Assembly: GCA_963931925.1 (NCBI GenBank)
Contig: OZ007571.1
Coordinates: forward strand, 56,682,254 to 56,746,253
Reading direction: 5' to 3'
DNA: 64,000 nucleotides
Source: Onchidella celtica
Lineage: Eukaryota > Mollusca > Gastropoda > Systellommatophora > Onchidiidae
Of the stretch, positions 1 to 14,400 are shown one piece after another. The notes below the pieces were generated by a model. That model did not search any database, was not told the origin of the DNA, and saw nothing but the letters and a program-made list of their open reading frames with translations. Each line of letters starts with the position of its first letter. Position 1 is the stretch's first letter. The translations under genes and the position numbers were made by a program.

Positions 1-203
1 TCGCCTGAACACATCATTTTGACTGTGACCAGTATTTTCTGTACAAAATAATTCACAACACAGGTCAGTTTGAAATACGTAAATGTCTTTTGGGAAATTC
101 CTTCCAATAACTTTGTTCTTGTTGGATGAGTTTCTTCCACTGTCTGTTTATGTCTTAAGTTCTTTCTGGAAAAATCGTACTGCATCATATTTCTCATTCC
201 CAG

Positions 204-260
204 AGTAATACGAATGCCACGGAAACAAGTCTATCCAGCTGCACTGTCTGCATGTACAAG
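204..260 (+). CDS. Guanylate cyclase exon (start of kinase homology domain)
   Basis: 19 codons, phase 0 to 0, ending CMYK so that the join reads YKGNLV, the usual start of the kinase homology domain in receptor cyclases. The acceptor is ttctcattcccag. The donor is GCAAGT instead of GTAAGT, a GC-AG intron. The N-terminal half (Ser/Thr/Asn-rich) is not conserved enough to prove the acceptor. Nothing recognisable lies in 1-203. Confidence 0.6.
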
Positions 261-3200
261 GCAAGTAGTTTCTTTAAATGTGACAGCAGCAATAAGCCTG
301 TTACTCTCAGCCGCAGGGCCTGTGAAGCTACAATGCAACTAAATTTAAGAAATATTCCAGTATGTTTTCCACTTGCCCATGGAAGGAAATTAGAACAGAT
401 AGGCACAAAGACCTCTGAGAAGACGCTGACTGATTCATAACAACTCAGGGGAAATTTAACAATGAAGAAAACAACCCTGAAAGAGACACAAACAACGGCC
501 AGATTTGTCGTAGATGCCCTAAATATCCCACGAGAGCATTGAATGTAAATGGAAATTCCGTTGCCATCAACGCCAGTAATGTTTATTATTTTATAAAGGA
601 AAACAAACATGATTATAGAGGAAATAGGCTCAAGATTTATAGAGCGGGAGAGACGCAATCCCATCAAGAAACCTAATGTATTAGGGTGGTTGTCCTTATG
701 CTTCGCCATTGACATTAGCTTTAACCAAGTTCACACATGGGCAATAAATCTTTTAGCTAATTAAGGTTAATCGGCTCAGAGAAGTATTCTTTGGTAATTT
801 TTTTTTTCGTTTGGTTTTTCTTCCACCAGGGTAATCTTGTACGACAGCATACCCTGAGCCGAGCACATTTTCCTGTGAATGCCCGTTTGTTGAAGGAATT
901 TGAAGATGTGAGTACACATTATATATTGCATTTTTCATCCTGATCAACGGTTCTCTCACTCCCCTCTTTCTGCCTTTACCCCTGTCTCTTTTCAGGCTGA
1001 TGGCACATCGAGTCATAGCTGTTTTGTCTTGGTTCTACACGTAAGGCCGTGCTTCACGAAGATGATTTTTTCAAGCATGCGTCTTGCAGAAGTCGTGCGC
1101 ACTTTTTATTTCCATGGTGTGCTTTTCTACATGCCCACCGAAATGCTCACAGTGAGACAGTAGAATGCGCTCGTCTTCCGCACCTGCAGTTTCGGGCCGT
1201 AATATGCACGTAAAGGACCGTGGAAAGGGGCTTGTAGATGTGGACCGTGGAGTTGAACGGGACTTGGTGCACTAGAGAACTTGATGAGACAAGTCTTTTT
1301 CCTTAGTTGATTCAAAGGAAGTTCAAGTCTGAGTCAAACCAGACGCAAAACAGAATTGACTCTGAGCGCCACTAGCCTAAGGGGTGTATCATACTAAACC
1401 CGGAACGGCACAGTCAGCTGCTGGCAGACAAGACGTCCACACCATAATTTCCTATAATTTCTTTGTAGATCCGGGAAGATCATATCATAGTAAGCCCGGT
1501 TGGACACGGTCAGCTTTTGCAATGACTTCTTGGGTGACAGCAACTGGCTGCGAATTTCCGGGCATAGTGTGATACCCCCGTTATTCTTGGCTTTGTCAAT
1601 ATGGAAAATGCAAGTCATTGTGCGGAAATAATTGCGATAAAACAGCCTTTGTGGTGTAACTGAGCGTGAGAGAAATGCTGTAATAAATAATTGCTATTTC
1701 TGGATCTGCCATGGTATGATGACTAAAGTCTTTGTGTGTGTCAGTGAAAAAGTAATAAGTCTTTGTGTGTGTCGGTGAAAAAGTAATAAGTCTTTGTGTG
1801 TGTCGGTGAAAAAGTAATAAGTCTTTGTGTGTGTCGGTGAAAAAGTAATAAGTCTTTGTGTGTGTCGGTGAAAAAGTAATAGGTTCTCCACCGATTTTCC
1901 GAGCTGGAGAACTACTGCGCGGAGTATGATTGCCTTGAAGATAGCAGGATATTATTGAACGGGCTTAGTCCTTGTTTGTTCCATCTCCGTTTTCTGAAAA
2001 ACAGGAGATCTTTTAGCATGTAGAAGAGCTATAACAAACGCACAAGTTGACGCGTGTTTAAAATGCGTTGTGGCACTTATCAAGCTGTTTCACAGTTCCC
2101 ACTTATTCTAACACCCTATCGTAATACTAACACCGCAAACGTTTAATGTCGAATTTCTCAGTTGTGCCAAAAGTGGAGTTGGATTAAACAAGATCTAAGG
2201 TCGCGATTTACATAATTATTGGCGATCTGCATTTAATTAATTTTCATGCTTAAAAAACCTTTGTTAACAACTTGTGTAAAACGATGTACTGTACAGGAGG
2301 TGATGGGGGATTATATACTAGGAATACTAGGAAACTTATACTTTTACTGAACAACGTATATTGTTACATGTGAGTGGATTCGGCGAAATCGGGCTCAAGG
2401 TGAAATTTTTATAATACTTTAAAAAATCAAACTAAAATATTTCTAAGACAATTTCAAGCAAAAGCAGAAAAGTGGCTAATCTTTCATATTATAAGCAGAT
2501 CTCAATAATTTCCACAGAAAAAAAAAAGTCCCCCTTTGGAGGGTTTTTCTCAGGATTTTGATCTTTCACCTTAAGCCCGATTTCGCCAGATTCACTCACA
2601 TATGACTGTTTATTTTCTGTAGTCTGAGTTTCGTCATCATGATTGTTTCATGCCAGTCCCCACAGCCCGCTGGGTCGTCTATTAATTTCGCCTCGATTTT
2701 GTAGTCTGTGGAGTTCAACCGGACCTCCCACATTGGTGAGACTGAAACATTTGTGTCGTTAGTTGATTCAATGGAAAGTCAAGTCTTAGCCAAAACCGAC
2801 ACAAATCAGACTCGACCCAGTGCGCCATGGCTCAAAGAAGTTAAAACTGTTACATTTCTTTTCTTTTCTCTCTCTCTGTATGCCCATGCCTTTTCCCCTT
2901 GCTGCTGCTTGCCTTCGCGCTCGTTCACTGCCCTTCCTTGCACTGTTTACTTTTGTCACACGGGGCTAAGAGGCAGCACCTAGGTTCTCCTGATTTCTTG
3001 CCGGAAGTCTTAATAGACGAGACGTTCAAACTGGATAATACCATCTTCTCCTCAAAACACGGAGCATGTATTGCAGAACTGCACACTCTTCTCAGCACTG
3101 CGAGAAACGTATTGGCCCCAACCCACCGACCTGAATATCAAACTCTATGGTGCTCTGCCAGAGCTGCAGAAAACCGTAGGTTTTCTTAAAACAACAAATC

Positions 3201-3455
3201 TGCAGATTTAGATTGGTGAACGAAAGAAGAAGAGGAAGAATCTATCTTGAATGACATAGTGCGGGTAAGAATCCCTTTCGTGTCAAAGCTTCATCCTATC
3301 GCTCTTTCCGTACCTTTGCCCTATTAACGTTGTCCTTTCTCCTCAACAGTTACCTGAACCTCAGAACTCCAGAGAAAAGGCACCACAATGGAACAGCAGT
3401 TTTCTTCTTGTTTATTTCTTTACTTTCTATTTTCAAGAGCCCCGTCAAGCCACAA

Positions 3456-3499
<44 letters not shown>

Positions 3500-5331
3500 T
3501 ATAGTAAAAGAAGATAATATTTCGAAATCAACAATTATCTTTCTTCGAATTCAGCATTATCTGGATCATTTTTCTCCCTTTTCAGATCCGCGATATGAAC
3601 CACCAGAATCTCTTACGTGTACTTGGCGCATGCTTAGATGGAGATAAACGAGTCCTGATTACAGAACATTGTCCGAAGGGATCTCTCCAGGTACTGTACT
3701 GATCCAGTTTTCTCACAACATAGAACAGAAATGTTAGTTTAGACATAGGGGGCAGCGTTGCCGGTGAAGATTTTTAAAAATCCGAAGAATCTCGATAAAA
3801 AATCCCAAGATGAGGTGGAAAACGCCAAGATGTTTTTTCCAACCCCACCCCAAAAAAATACATTCTAAATTTACAATTTCGTTATACATTGAATTTAAAC
3901 TAAGCAGTGCAATGATTAGCTCACACACCGCGCAAAAGATTCTCTCATATAGGCAGTCTCAAGCTGTCCCTCAGCCCATTTGGCTTTATTTTTGCCTTTT
4001 AAGTGGTAAAGGGAAGGGCAATTTGGTGATTTTTTAAAAACAATTTTTTTACGAAGAAATAATAGCAAAATATAGAGTCGAAAAATCCCAAGATCTTAAA
4101 AAAAAATAAAAAAATAAAAATGCCATGATCAGAAAATATAACCCATAAAATCCCACGATCTGTTAAAAAAAAAAAAAAAGCCAAGATCCCAAAAATCTAA
4201 CCCCTAAAATCCCAAGATCTTGGGAAAAATCCCAAGGACCGGCAACGCTGATCTATAGGAGGATTGGTCTTTGGGACTAGCAGGCAACTGTCCAGTTGAT
4301 CGGTGTATTTCGTTACCATCCATGTACAAGGTGTAGCTGGCCGCCAGCAAGTTATGGCAGACACACCGCACGTTGAGAAAGCCTATGAAATGCTGTTAGC
4401 TCTTTCACAATGTCAGTTAAAACCATCGTAATAGCAGATTCTGCTCAATTATTTCATAGATCACATGCACGGCCAAATTGCTTTGACTATAGAAATTGAC
4501 TCAAGCCACAGAATATTTCGACTGAGGTTGGAGTAACCCGGCTTTTCCCTGCAAGTAATACTGATGATTCCAGTTTCAACACAGAGTCGCGTATACGATA
4601 CACTATTGGTTTTAGAAAATCAAAACAGATTTTTCTGAGACGATTTCAAGCAAAATTTTTTCAGATTTACGTAGAAAAATGGCTAATCTTTCATATTATA
4701 AGCAAATCTCAATTTCCATCATAGAAAATTTTTCCTTCTTTGGGGGGAGGGGTTGGGTGGGGGTCGGGGTGGGGTTGGGGGGGGGGGGGGGCTTCTCAGG
4801 AATTTGGTCTCTCATCCTAAGCCCGATATCGGCAGATCTACTCACATATTATAGAAAAGAACAACAACACGAAACACAATTTGATTAAATTTTCGAAATT
4901 TCTCACTCTTCAGTCTATCGTAAACATAAGGGTAAGAACTACTTCACTGTTAGTTTTACCAGTACGGACTACAGGCTGTGTCAAGCGAAGTTGTGAAAGT
5001 GCATATGTCACAACTTTCTGTGTCAAGCTGGGTTGTAAAAGTACGTATTCATTAAAGCCGAGGAAGCAATAAATAGAAAATTACTTTCATCCTTCCGAGT
5101 ATTTCTATGTAAACATGTCGTTAGGTTATTGGAGCGGAAAGACACGAGGATTCTCCGCATTTGTCCCCGTGCGCAGAGAACACTCTTTTGTAGAAAGTGC
5201 AATGCATTAGTGAAAGTCATGTCAACATTGATTCAGCGATAATCATGATTTGAATGAGAGAAATGAGAGATGAGTCAGTGTGACAGAGACAGAGAAAGAA
5301 CAAAAGTGAGAGAGAAGAGAAGAGAGAGAGC

Positions 5332-5362
<31 letters not shown>

Positions 5363-5436
5363 TGAGAGAGAGATTGGAAGAGAGAGAGAGAGAAAGAGGG
5401 AAAGAAAGAAAAGACAGAAGAGATCAAAAGAGGGTC

Positions 5437-5473
<37 letters not shown>

Positions 5474-8400
5474 GATACACTTTGAGAGAGAGACGGGGGA
5501 GGGGGGGGGCGGGACAGAGAGAGACAGAGAGAGACAGAGACAGAGATAGAATTTAATGGTAAAAGCGGCACACAAGGAGAGAGAGAGAGAATGAGGAGGC
5601 GAGATATAAATACCTTGGAGAATTTTAGAAAATAGGAAGAATTCTTATCTGTAGGAACATCATATTGAGGGAACAATCTTGATTATCACTGTATTTCCTT
5701 TAATATATGCTCATGTCTGCGAGCTTACCTACACACATAGTACAGTACATACAATGACAAAAGGCCGCACAGTAAATTAATAAAATTTAATTAAGATGTG
5801 TACTGTAAAGCGGAGAATATTAACACAAACCAAATAAATTCTCATTTCTGTGCAATCATAATTTTTTTCGGTATTTTTTGTTTGTTCAAGGTCAGCAGAC
5901 GCCTCAGTCTTAATTCTGTATAAGCAACGCATAATTATTCCGAGTCAGGTATTCCAGATTGTGCTCCTTGAACTGATACATTTGTGACTTTTTTCACCAC
6001 AAAGCTGAGCAGTTTCAGCCCATATCAAAGTTGGAGTTTACTGCAGTTATTTTAGTTTAATGCCGTGGGCCCTTTTATATTAAAACCAGACCCTCAGACA
6101 GACGTCAAAAACCATTAGATGTCTGCCCCGTAATATAATTATATACAAATACATATACGCTGGTGTTTTTTTTTTTTTTCCTCTCTGCCAGGCAACTTTC
6201 TATTTTCCTCTGCACAAAATAGACGTACAAGAAAACATAATTATATTGATTTGGATAACATGTATCGGAACTAGACATTCGCATTGAAGTTTCCGCCTGT
6301 AGTCACCGCCCATGCAAGTATTTCAAAGCACAGAACATAAACATAAAACTTACATTAAAACAGTACACTATTCAGTTTGTGCTAATATCCCTGAAGCCAT
6401 CCTTTATTGGGGACAAATTAAGAGTAATAAGAGGTGAATGAACAGGCGAATTATTGTATTTATAACTATGTTTTCCAGGTTATATTTATATTACAATATT
6501 GCCCAGTTTTGGACAGCTCACGAGTCATTGCATCATACTTGAGACACAGGATGTCGAGATGAATCAATTCGTCATATTCCGTCTTTCGACTTGCCCGCGT
6601 ATCATCGATGTCAACAATGCAAGAACTCGCACCACACCGCTTCATAACTGAACGAAAACGAGCAGTGCTCACATATTTATACGCGCGCAGTTTGTGGACG
6701 TCATACTACAATGGAGCTAAGGGTGAAAGTTCTGCCCCCAAAGGCCCTTTTTGGGAGCATTCTCATGGCATATACCTCGACTTATTGTGATGTAAGGGGA
6801 GAATATAAAAATGCTGCAAACTCTGGGTAATTTGTTCATTTTGCATAATTCACACGTAAAATTCGCAACAAACACTTCCGACTCCCATGCTTTTACTAAA
6901 CAGGGCCGCGCTATTATGGTCTATTTTTAGTACCGTGACGCAGTTTCCCTCATCGTTCATCCGTTGAAGGAAGCAAACTGTGGATTAACTAAAACATGGA
7001 TCGCCTGTAAACTTTACTGAAAAAGGGTAAACAAACTCCAGAGTTGGCGCGGAATCCGAGTCGATACTGATTCTGTCGTTGTATTTCTTTGTCTGTGGAA
7101 GGAACCTTTACTTTGTGTCCTAATTCTAGATCCTTATAGGTAATAAAGATATTTCTCCCGGGCAGGGCCGAGTAACTCAGCCAGTAAGAAGGAATGGTCC
7201 GTCTCGGTATTTTGTGTCTCAGATCATACAGGTGATATTGTGTATCAGTTCATAGATTTTGCCGGAGTTTGTAAGAAATAAGCCTGTCTAGGACAAATTA
7301 ACACAACAAACCCTAATTATAGCCCACTGTGCGACTTAGGCCAGTGGTTCTCACACGGGTGATATCGTCCTCCTTGGGACGCATTTGAGTTCCAGGCGGA
7401 GGGGGTAGCAACACTGTAAAAGGGACCATGGCAGGATTGGAGGGGTGAAAATAACGATAGGGGCTATAGGGGCTGAAAATCTGAATGACAGACATTTTGG
7501 GGTTAAATAATTACTTGACCAGTGATAAGTTTTACACAATGTCTTGATCATAATTTCAATTCTTTTTACGTTAAATGCCATTCTGCTTAAATGTCTAGTC
7601 TGCTAATTTGTGTGTTGCCTTTTTTCTTGCTTCTGCATACTGGGGTTTGGGTGTGTGGGGGGAGGGGGGGGGTGTCGTCGATGAAAGAAAATTTAGGGTC
7701 CAAGGGGACAATTGTCTGAAAAACGTTGAGATCACTGATTTACGCTTGAAATTATGTGTTTTTATCATATATCTGATGAGGTTCTCATTTCAAAACTTAT
7801 TTTCCATGCAAATTCCTCGCATTGATGCCAGATTTAGCTGTGTTTTCCCCTGATGTGTACCAATGCCATACTCTCTCTCTCTCTCTCTCGTTCTCTCTCT
7901 CTCTTGTTCTCTCTCTTCTCGTTCTCTCTCTCTCTCTCTTGTTCTCTCTCTCTCTCGTTCTCTCTCTCTCTCTCTCTTGTTCTCTCTCTCTCTCTCTCTC
8001 TCTCTCGTTCCCTCTCTCCCTCTCTCTCTATCTGTACTCTGTATGCCCATGCCTTTTCCTCTTGCTGTTGCTTGCCTTCACGCTCGTTCACTGCCCTTCC
8101 CTGCACTGTTTACTTTTGTCACACGGGGCTAAGAGGCAGCACCTAGGTTCTCCTGATTTCTTGCAGGAAGTCTTAATAGACGAGACGTTCAAACTGGACA
8201 TCGTCTTCTCCTTATCTATCTTGAGTGACATAGTGCGGGTAAGTATCCCTTTTGTGTCAAAGCTTCATCCTATCGCTCCTTTGGTACCCTTGCCCTACTA
8301 ACATTGTCCATTCTCCTCAACAGTTACCTGAACCTCAGAACTCCAGAGAAAAGGCATCACGATGGAACAGCAGTTTTCTTCTTGTTTATTTATTTACCTT

Positions 8401-11400
8401 CTGTTTTCTCAAGGCCTTGTAAATGTCAGACATTTTACCCACGATTGAACAAAACGTTGTAAATAAATGAATGGAGGGTCTTTGTTTTGGACAATTTTTA
8501 CGAGTCTCCTTTTTTTTTTTGCTCAGAGTCAAATAACTGTGATGATTACATAATATTATCTGTTCTCAAGACCAGTTTTCTTTAAAGACAATACGGCCAT
8601 TTGTAGGAGCCCCCAAGCTTGATCCAATTTCAAATCCCGATAAGCAATCCCTGGAAATAGAAATTCACAATGACACTTTACAAAGCCTTGTGGTCTTCAG
8701 TTTATCCAATTCCCTTTCATGTTCTCCACGAACTTTGTCCCAGATTTTCAATTATTTTGGGTACAAATTCAACGTATTTTTCCTCGCTTCATTGGTTTGC
8801 TTTCTTGCTTTATTGGCATGCACTGTAGAAGGTGAAGGTGCTTATCTGTGTGTGTGTGGTGCAGTGTAGGTGAAAGCGTTCCTGAAAGAAATCAAGCCAA
8901 CCAGGAACCGTTTTTTGGTGACAGTGTTTTGAAACAATAAATGTTCCTGGTCTTTATTTTTCTCATCATTTAAAACCAATCCCATATATATATCTGAATA
9001 TTGGTACAGGTTATTATAAGCCATCACCTGTAGATTCTGATAGGGCACAGGGCCGTCTTAGGATCATATGGGCTCTGTGCAAAGCAATGTAAGTTTTTTT
9101 CATCCCCGTTTCAAAAACCGATATACTTTGCATGCATAAGCCCCCCAAATCCTCGGGAACCCCCGGGCAACTGCGCAGTGTGCCCATGCGTTAAGACGGC
9201 TCTGGTGAAAGCTGAGGAACAGATTTGGATTTGGATAAGCTACTTTCACCTACACTACACTTGCATACCGTATGGACGTGGGCTCTCACAACAGTTGAGA
9301 GTGCTCGAAAGTACAGAATAACGTTTACGACTTAGACAGTGGTGTGGAGCACGTCAGCCTTGCATGTCTTGCACGTTTCTTGCAGGAGATGCTTATTAAC
9401 GACACCCGTTTTGAGCTCGATGTGTTGTTCAAAACCTCCTTGATTACGGACATTGTCCGGGTAAGTTGCCACCGCAGATACCACCGTCATCACCCGCATT
9501 CAGATGATGAGCACCTATGGGGACAGTTACTTTCTTGACGTTTGTAGTTCATTTGTACTCCAGCTAAGCGGACACTAACTAAACCTTCTCCCAGTGTTTG
9601 TGCCAGTTACTTATGTCATTGTATGAAACCTGAGCACTCCAGTGACTGCTGTACTGTGCGTGTACATGTGCTAGTGTTTGTTAAGACGTCTGTTAGGATT
9701 TTTCACCCTTTTGCCTTCCTTGTTCAGTCTTGTGTTGTGTCCAAAGGGTGCCTTTTGTATTGTACCTTTAAAACTTATTTTCCTGTGGATCTGTACGTCT
9801 CTTAAATAACTCATTCATTCATTCATCCAATCGTTTAATCTGTAGTTCATTCTGTCATTCAGTCATAAATGGTAAAACACACTTTTCAGTAAAGATCAAT
9901 AACTTTGCACTTTTTTCTTTCCATCCATCAAACTATCTATTCATTATCTCCTTCACCCTTAGACTTTCATCAGGGTTCAAATCTATGACATGGTCCTTTC
10001 GTCTCTCCGTCAACCTCCTGACATGTCTCAACCACCCACTAACTTTCCCATGTAAGCTACCCCTGTCAGTATCCACTAACCCATAACAAGTATCTTTCCC
10101 TGTTTCCACATTCCTTCTCCCTGTCATCTTAAGTCAATCCACTTGTTTATCGACATGCTTACCCATCTAGCCACGCACTGACCAGTTCACCATCATTCAT
10201 CCACTCGATCCATTCATTTATTTTTTCGCCCATCCACTCATCCATTGGTCCATCTTTCTGCCCATCCACTCATCCATCTTTTCACCCATCCACTCATCCA
10301 TCTCTTCACCCATCCACTCATCCATCTTTCTGCTCATCCATTAATCCATCTTTTCACCCATCCACTCGTCCATCTTTCTGCTCATCCATTCATCCATCTT
10401 TTCACCCATCCACTCGTCCATCTTTCTGCTCATCCATTCATCCATCTTTTCACCCATCCACTCGTCCATCTTTCTGCTCATCCATTCATCCATCTTTTCA
10501 CCCACCCACTCGTCCATCTTTCTGCTCATCCATTCATCCATCTTTTCGCCCATCCTATCGTCCACCCATCCATTTTTCGCCTATCTGTTCATCCACCCTT
10601 TCGCCTGTCCTGTCATCCATTCATACATCCCTTCGCCCATCCGCTCCTCCATTCATCAACCTTTCAGCCCGTCTTCTCATCCATTCACCTACCTTATCGG
10701 CCATCCACCGATCCGTCTCAACAGTTTATTTTACTTTTCCAGGCTCTAACATACATTCACAAGCGTTCCATTCGCTTTCATGGGCGTCTCACGAGTGAGG
10801 TCTGCATGATAGACCCACGGTTTTCTGTCAAAGTGGGCTACTATGGCCTGCCGACAATTTACGACACGATACAACTCCAATCGAAAGAACAAAGTAAAGA
10901 GAAAGGTGAGACACAAAATACAAGTGAAATTTGAGGCTGTATACCAATCTGAGCGATTGGCGAGTTTTGGATAATTTTCTTTAAGTGTCTTTTATGATTT
11001 CACCCCACAGAAGAGGGTTACGGTGCAGTATGAGAATGTTGTCCAGACATAATTAGCCCGGAACTCTGGTGCCCCGTCACAAAACAAAGGGTTGTTCAGC
11101 AAGTTCAAGTTTTGGTTGTTTCACGTCTGGAGAATTTAAGTTTTCATTTGAGTTCGTGAGGATTTTTGGCAGTGGCCATACAGAGGTTTGGTGATGCCTG
11201 GGGGTCAGCTCCTGGACTGTATGTATGCCCCAAGACTCAATTATAGGGCTTAGTACTGAGACATGCAAGAAAGTAAGACATTAAATTTTAAATATGTGAA
11301 AACAGATGAAATACAGGTTTTATTCCCCATTTACATCAGCTTGCTGGACTGCAGAGCAGCTTGTACAACGAAGCTCACAGCGATAATTTCAAATTAAAAA

Positions 11401-14400
11401 AAAAAACACAATTTAATTTAATTTCACTCTTTCATTGGATGGCCCCTAAAATGGATGCCTGGGGCCGTTGCCCCCTCCCCCCTCCCGTTCCCTTTTGGCC
11501 ACCACTGAATTTGGGGCTTTCAAAAATACAATTTTCTATCATGATTTAAGAGATTTGACGGTTTTTAAAGCCCGGCAGTGGTATGAATAAGAAAATTGAA
11601 GTACTGGTACTGGTAATTTTGCTCATATTTTCTGGGGTCTCGGCAAAAATATCCACACAATTTTCGGTTAATTTAATTTCAAATGACCACAGCAGCCTAA
11701 TCGTTTTCCTTCCCTATGCTCAAGGCACTCGTTCCCTTGCGCTCCAGGAATTGTTAGTTTCAATTAGGAAGTGTATATTTAGGCCGAATACGGCCTGTAC
11801 AACCAGGTGCTGTGCTATTTGGGCCGAAGGTATTTTAGGCAAGGGAGTGTCAATTGCCACCGCGGAATACGATTCAAGTGTGCATTGGAATGGTCAGACG
11901 GACCTGGGGGCGTCAGGATCGACGTACCGTCAATGGCCACGGCAAAATGCGGTGATAATTGACGCTACCGGCTACCGGAAAATGCGGTGATAATTGACGC
12001 TACCAGCTACCGGAAAATGCGGTGATAATTGACGCTACATTGTACCGACACAAATTCTGTGTTTTCAAAAAAAAACACGCCGGAACAATGCAAACTGCAA
12101 ACTCGCACTATCGGCCCAAATAACCCGGAACCAGGGTTTTGTTCTATTTAGGCCGTATTCGGCCCAAATATACCTAGCCTTTCAATTAATGTTTTGGAAT
12201 TACAGAATGTAATGACATTTATAATATAATACCTGCATAATACATGTATTAATACAAGTCAGAAATTGATGTGGGCAGTCTTGATTTGTATTCGAATGCA
12301 GAAAGAGCGAGGAGGTGTGTTTGATGTCAACACACACACACACACGCGCGTACACACACACACACACGCAGGCACTCACATCTATTTTTCATCAGACTCA
12401 AAACGCATAATATCAGAGCGATACACAAACCAATGGATTCAGGGCATTACAGTGGCTAAGTACATTACTAATGATTCCAGACAGCTTAATGAATTACTTT
12501 GGCTAATGATAATTATCTGATTTTACACTATCATGACCAGCAGCAACACTTTGTTAGTTTTAACTGAAGACCCGTCAGTTTCAATTGTGGGGAACGTCGC
12601 TAGAGAAAAGAAGTCTTTCCATACACAGCTTAGACGCCTTATTATTGCATGAAAAAAGTGATTAACTTTTATCTCTAAAAAATTATTTACAACTGGAAAG
12701 AAAATGTATCACCAATGATAATTGTGGTAAATTTTTTTTCCATATATAATAATATTATAGTGCGAGTGGATCTGGCGAAATCGGGCTTAAGGTGAATTTT
12801 TATACCTCTTTAAAAAATCAAAATAAAATGTGCAGCTGCCCGACAAAATTAGGCACTTCGTGCATTTTGGTGGTATGGAGATATTGGTATCACCAGATAG
12901 GTTATTGAAAGCCCTTTCATTTGGTATAAAAAAAAATATTGCTGTAATTTAATTAGCAGAGAAGATATGGCCTCTCAGAGACAGGAAGTGGCAGAACCAC
13001 AGTTTGAGAAAAATTCTTTTAAAATTTCAGTTTTTCATCAAAATTATCGATGATGACTCATTACAAAGTCAGTTTTGATGCCCTTACCTTCCCAAACAGG
13101 ATTATCATTTGGAAAGGGAGAGAGGTCAAACTTTTCAAAAATACTGAAAACGTAAAAATGATAAAATTGACCCTCAAATGCCTTTTCTCGAATCGAGTAG
13201 TGCCGAAATGTGCCTCATTTTGTCAGGCGGCTACACAAATATTTGTAAGACAATTCTAACTACTAAGCAAAATATTTCGTCTGAATGCCCCTGATTTTGG
13301 TCGTTCATCTTAAGCCCCACTTTGCCAGATCCATTCGCATAATTATGTTAACTGGAAGAGCTGGGGCGGTCACCTTTAATGTTAGGGATACTCCAAACAG
13401 TACTAGGTGAAACTTACGAAATATTTTTGTGTATTTTTCTGTCTTCTCTTTAGTTTACTTTTGTATTGTTTGGGTTTTATTTCTCACGCGGGGTTTTGCA
13501 ACATACAACCTTTTCTTTTTGCCCAATTTTGACTTAGGTGAAACTTAACCTACGCTGTTGAAATTTAGACGTCACTAGCTGAGGTCCCCGGCCCTGCCCG
13601 GGATAAATCGGTTTGAATATTGGTTTCAGTTCTGGGTGGTTATTATGGGCCTGCTTCATCTGGCCTGTTACTATTTGTTTATTTTATTTTTGTTTGTTTG
13701 TTTTTAAATAAGTCTTACTGCTCTGCCTTTGTGAGTTGACACCCTGCGCATCCCGTACAACAGCATGATTTGCGCACGGGTTAGTGTGTTTGACAGTGAA
13801 CGCATCGCAGGAAGTGATAACGAAACCTTAAAATGGCGAATCGTGACTCGAAATAGATCTAAATCATGGCGAAACAATAAATTTCCAAAAAAAACAACAA
13901 CACCGATTTGAGACTTCTAAAAATTAAAAACTGTGCACTCTTACATCCATTCTGATGCACCATATAAAATTTCAAGTCTGAGTGTTGAGTGGTTCAGAAG
14001 TTTTTTGCAACGAAAAATCTCAAGTCCACAAATATAATTATATAGTATAGATACCCTCTACGGTAAAGTATACAACCTTACAAATCTGTACGAAAGTAGT
14101 TGAAAGTGATAACTGATTGACGTAGAATCTTGTTTTCAATCATCAGATTGTTTATGGGTCGCGCCTGAGCTTCTGCGGTCGGGTAGTAAAGGTAGCCAGG
14201 ACGGTGACATCTACAGTTTGGCTATAATTATGTCAGAGGTGGTGTCCAGGGAAGAGCCCTACAGCAATGACAAAGAATATCTCACTACTCAAGGTAAGTC
14301 AGGAGAGACCTATTTTTACTACTGAAAAGTAAGAAGATGATCAGTTTCCTTTGCCGGCCACATTTTGCTAAAAATATGTGCGCCGAGACCACTGGCGTAA

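Larger units (their letters stand above)
908..3585 (+). other. Repeat-rich intron of the cyclase gene
   Basis: Contains the 31-bp tandem repeat (1726-1880), an inverted-repeat element (1959-2210), a MITE (2370-2599), the segment carrying the broken exon copy (2862-3425) and a CAA microsatellite (3457-3499). 1130-1600 shows only short patches shared with 2760-2830 and 20680-20790. No other gene seen. Confidence 0.6.

Noticed and set aside
194-715. 173-residue antisense open frame
   Set aside because: No motif, and it covers a cyclase exon and its intron; looks like chance in an AT-moderate region.
10245-10934. 229-residue + strand frame with HP(L/F)IHL repeats
   Set aside because: A product of the CATC minisatellite that happens to be in frame with the true exon at 10743; a clear acceptor precedes that exon.
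11583-11990. 135-residue frame with a hydrophobic start that looks like a signal peptide
   Set aside because: It runs into the foldback element of family B and has no conserved motif or splice support.
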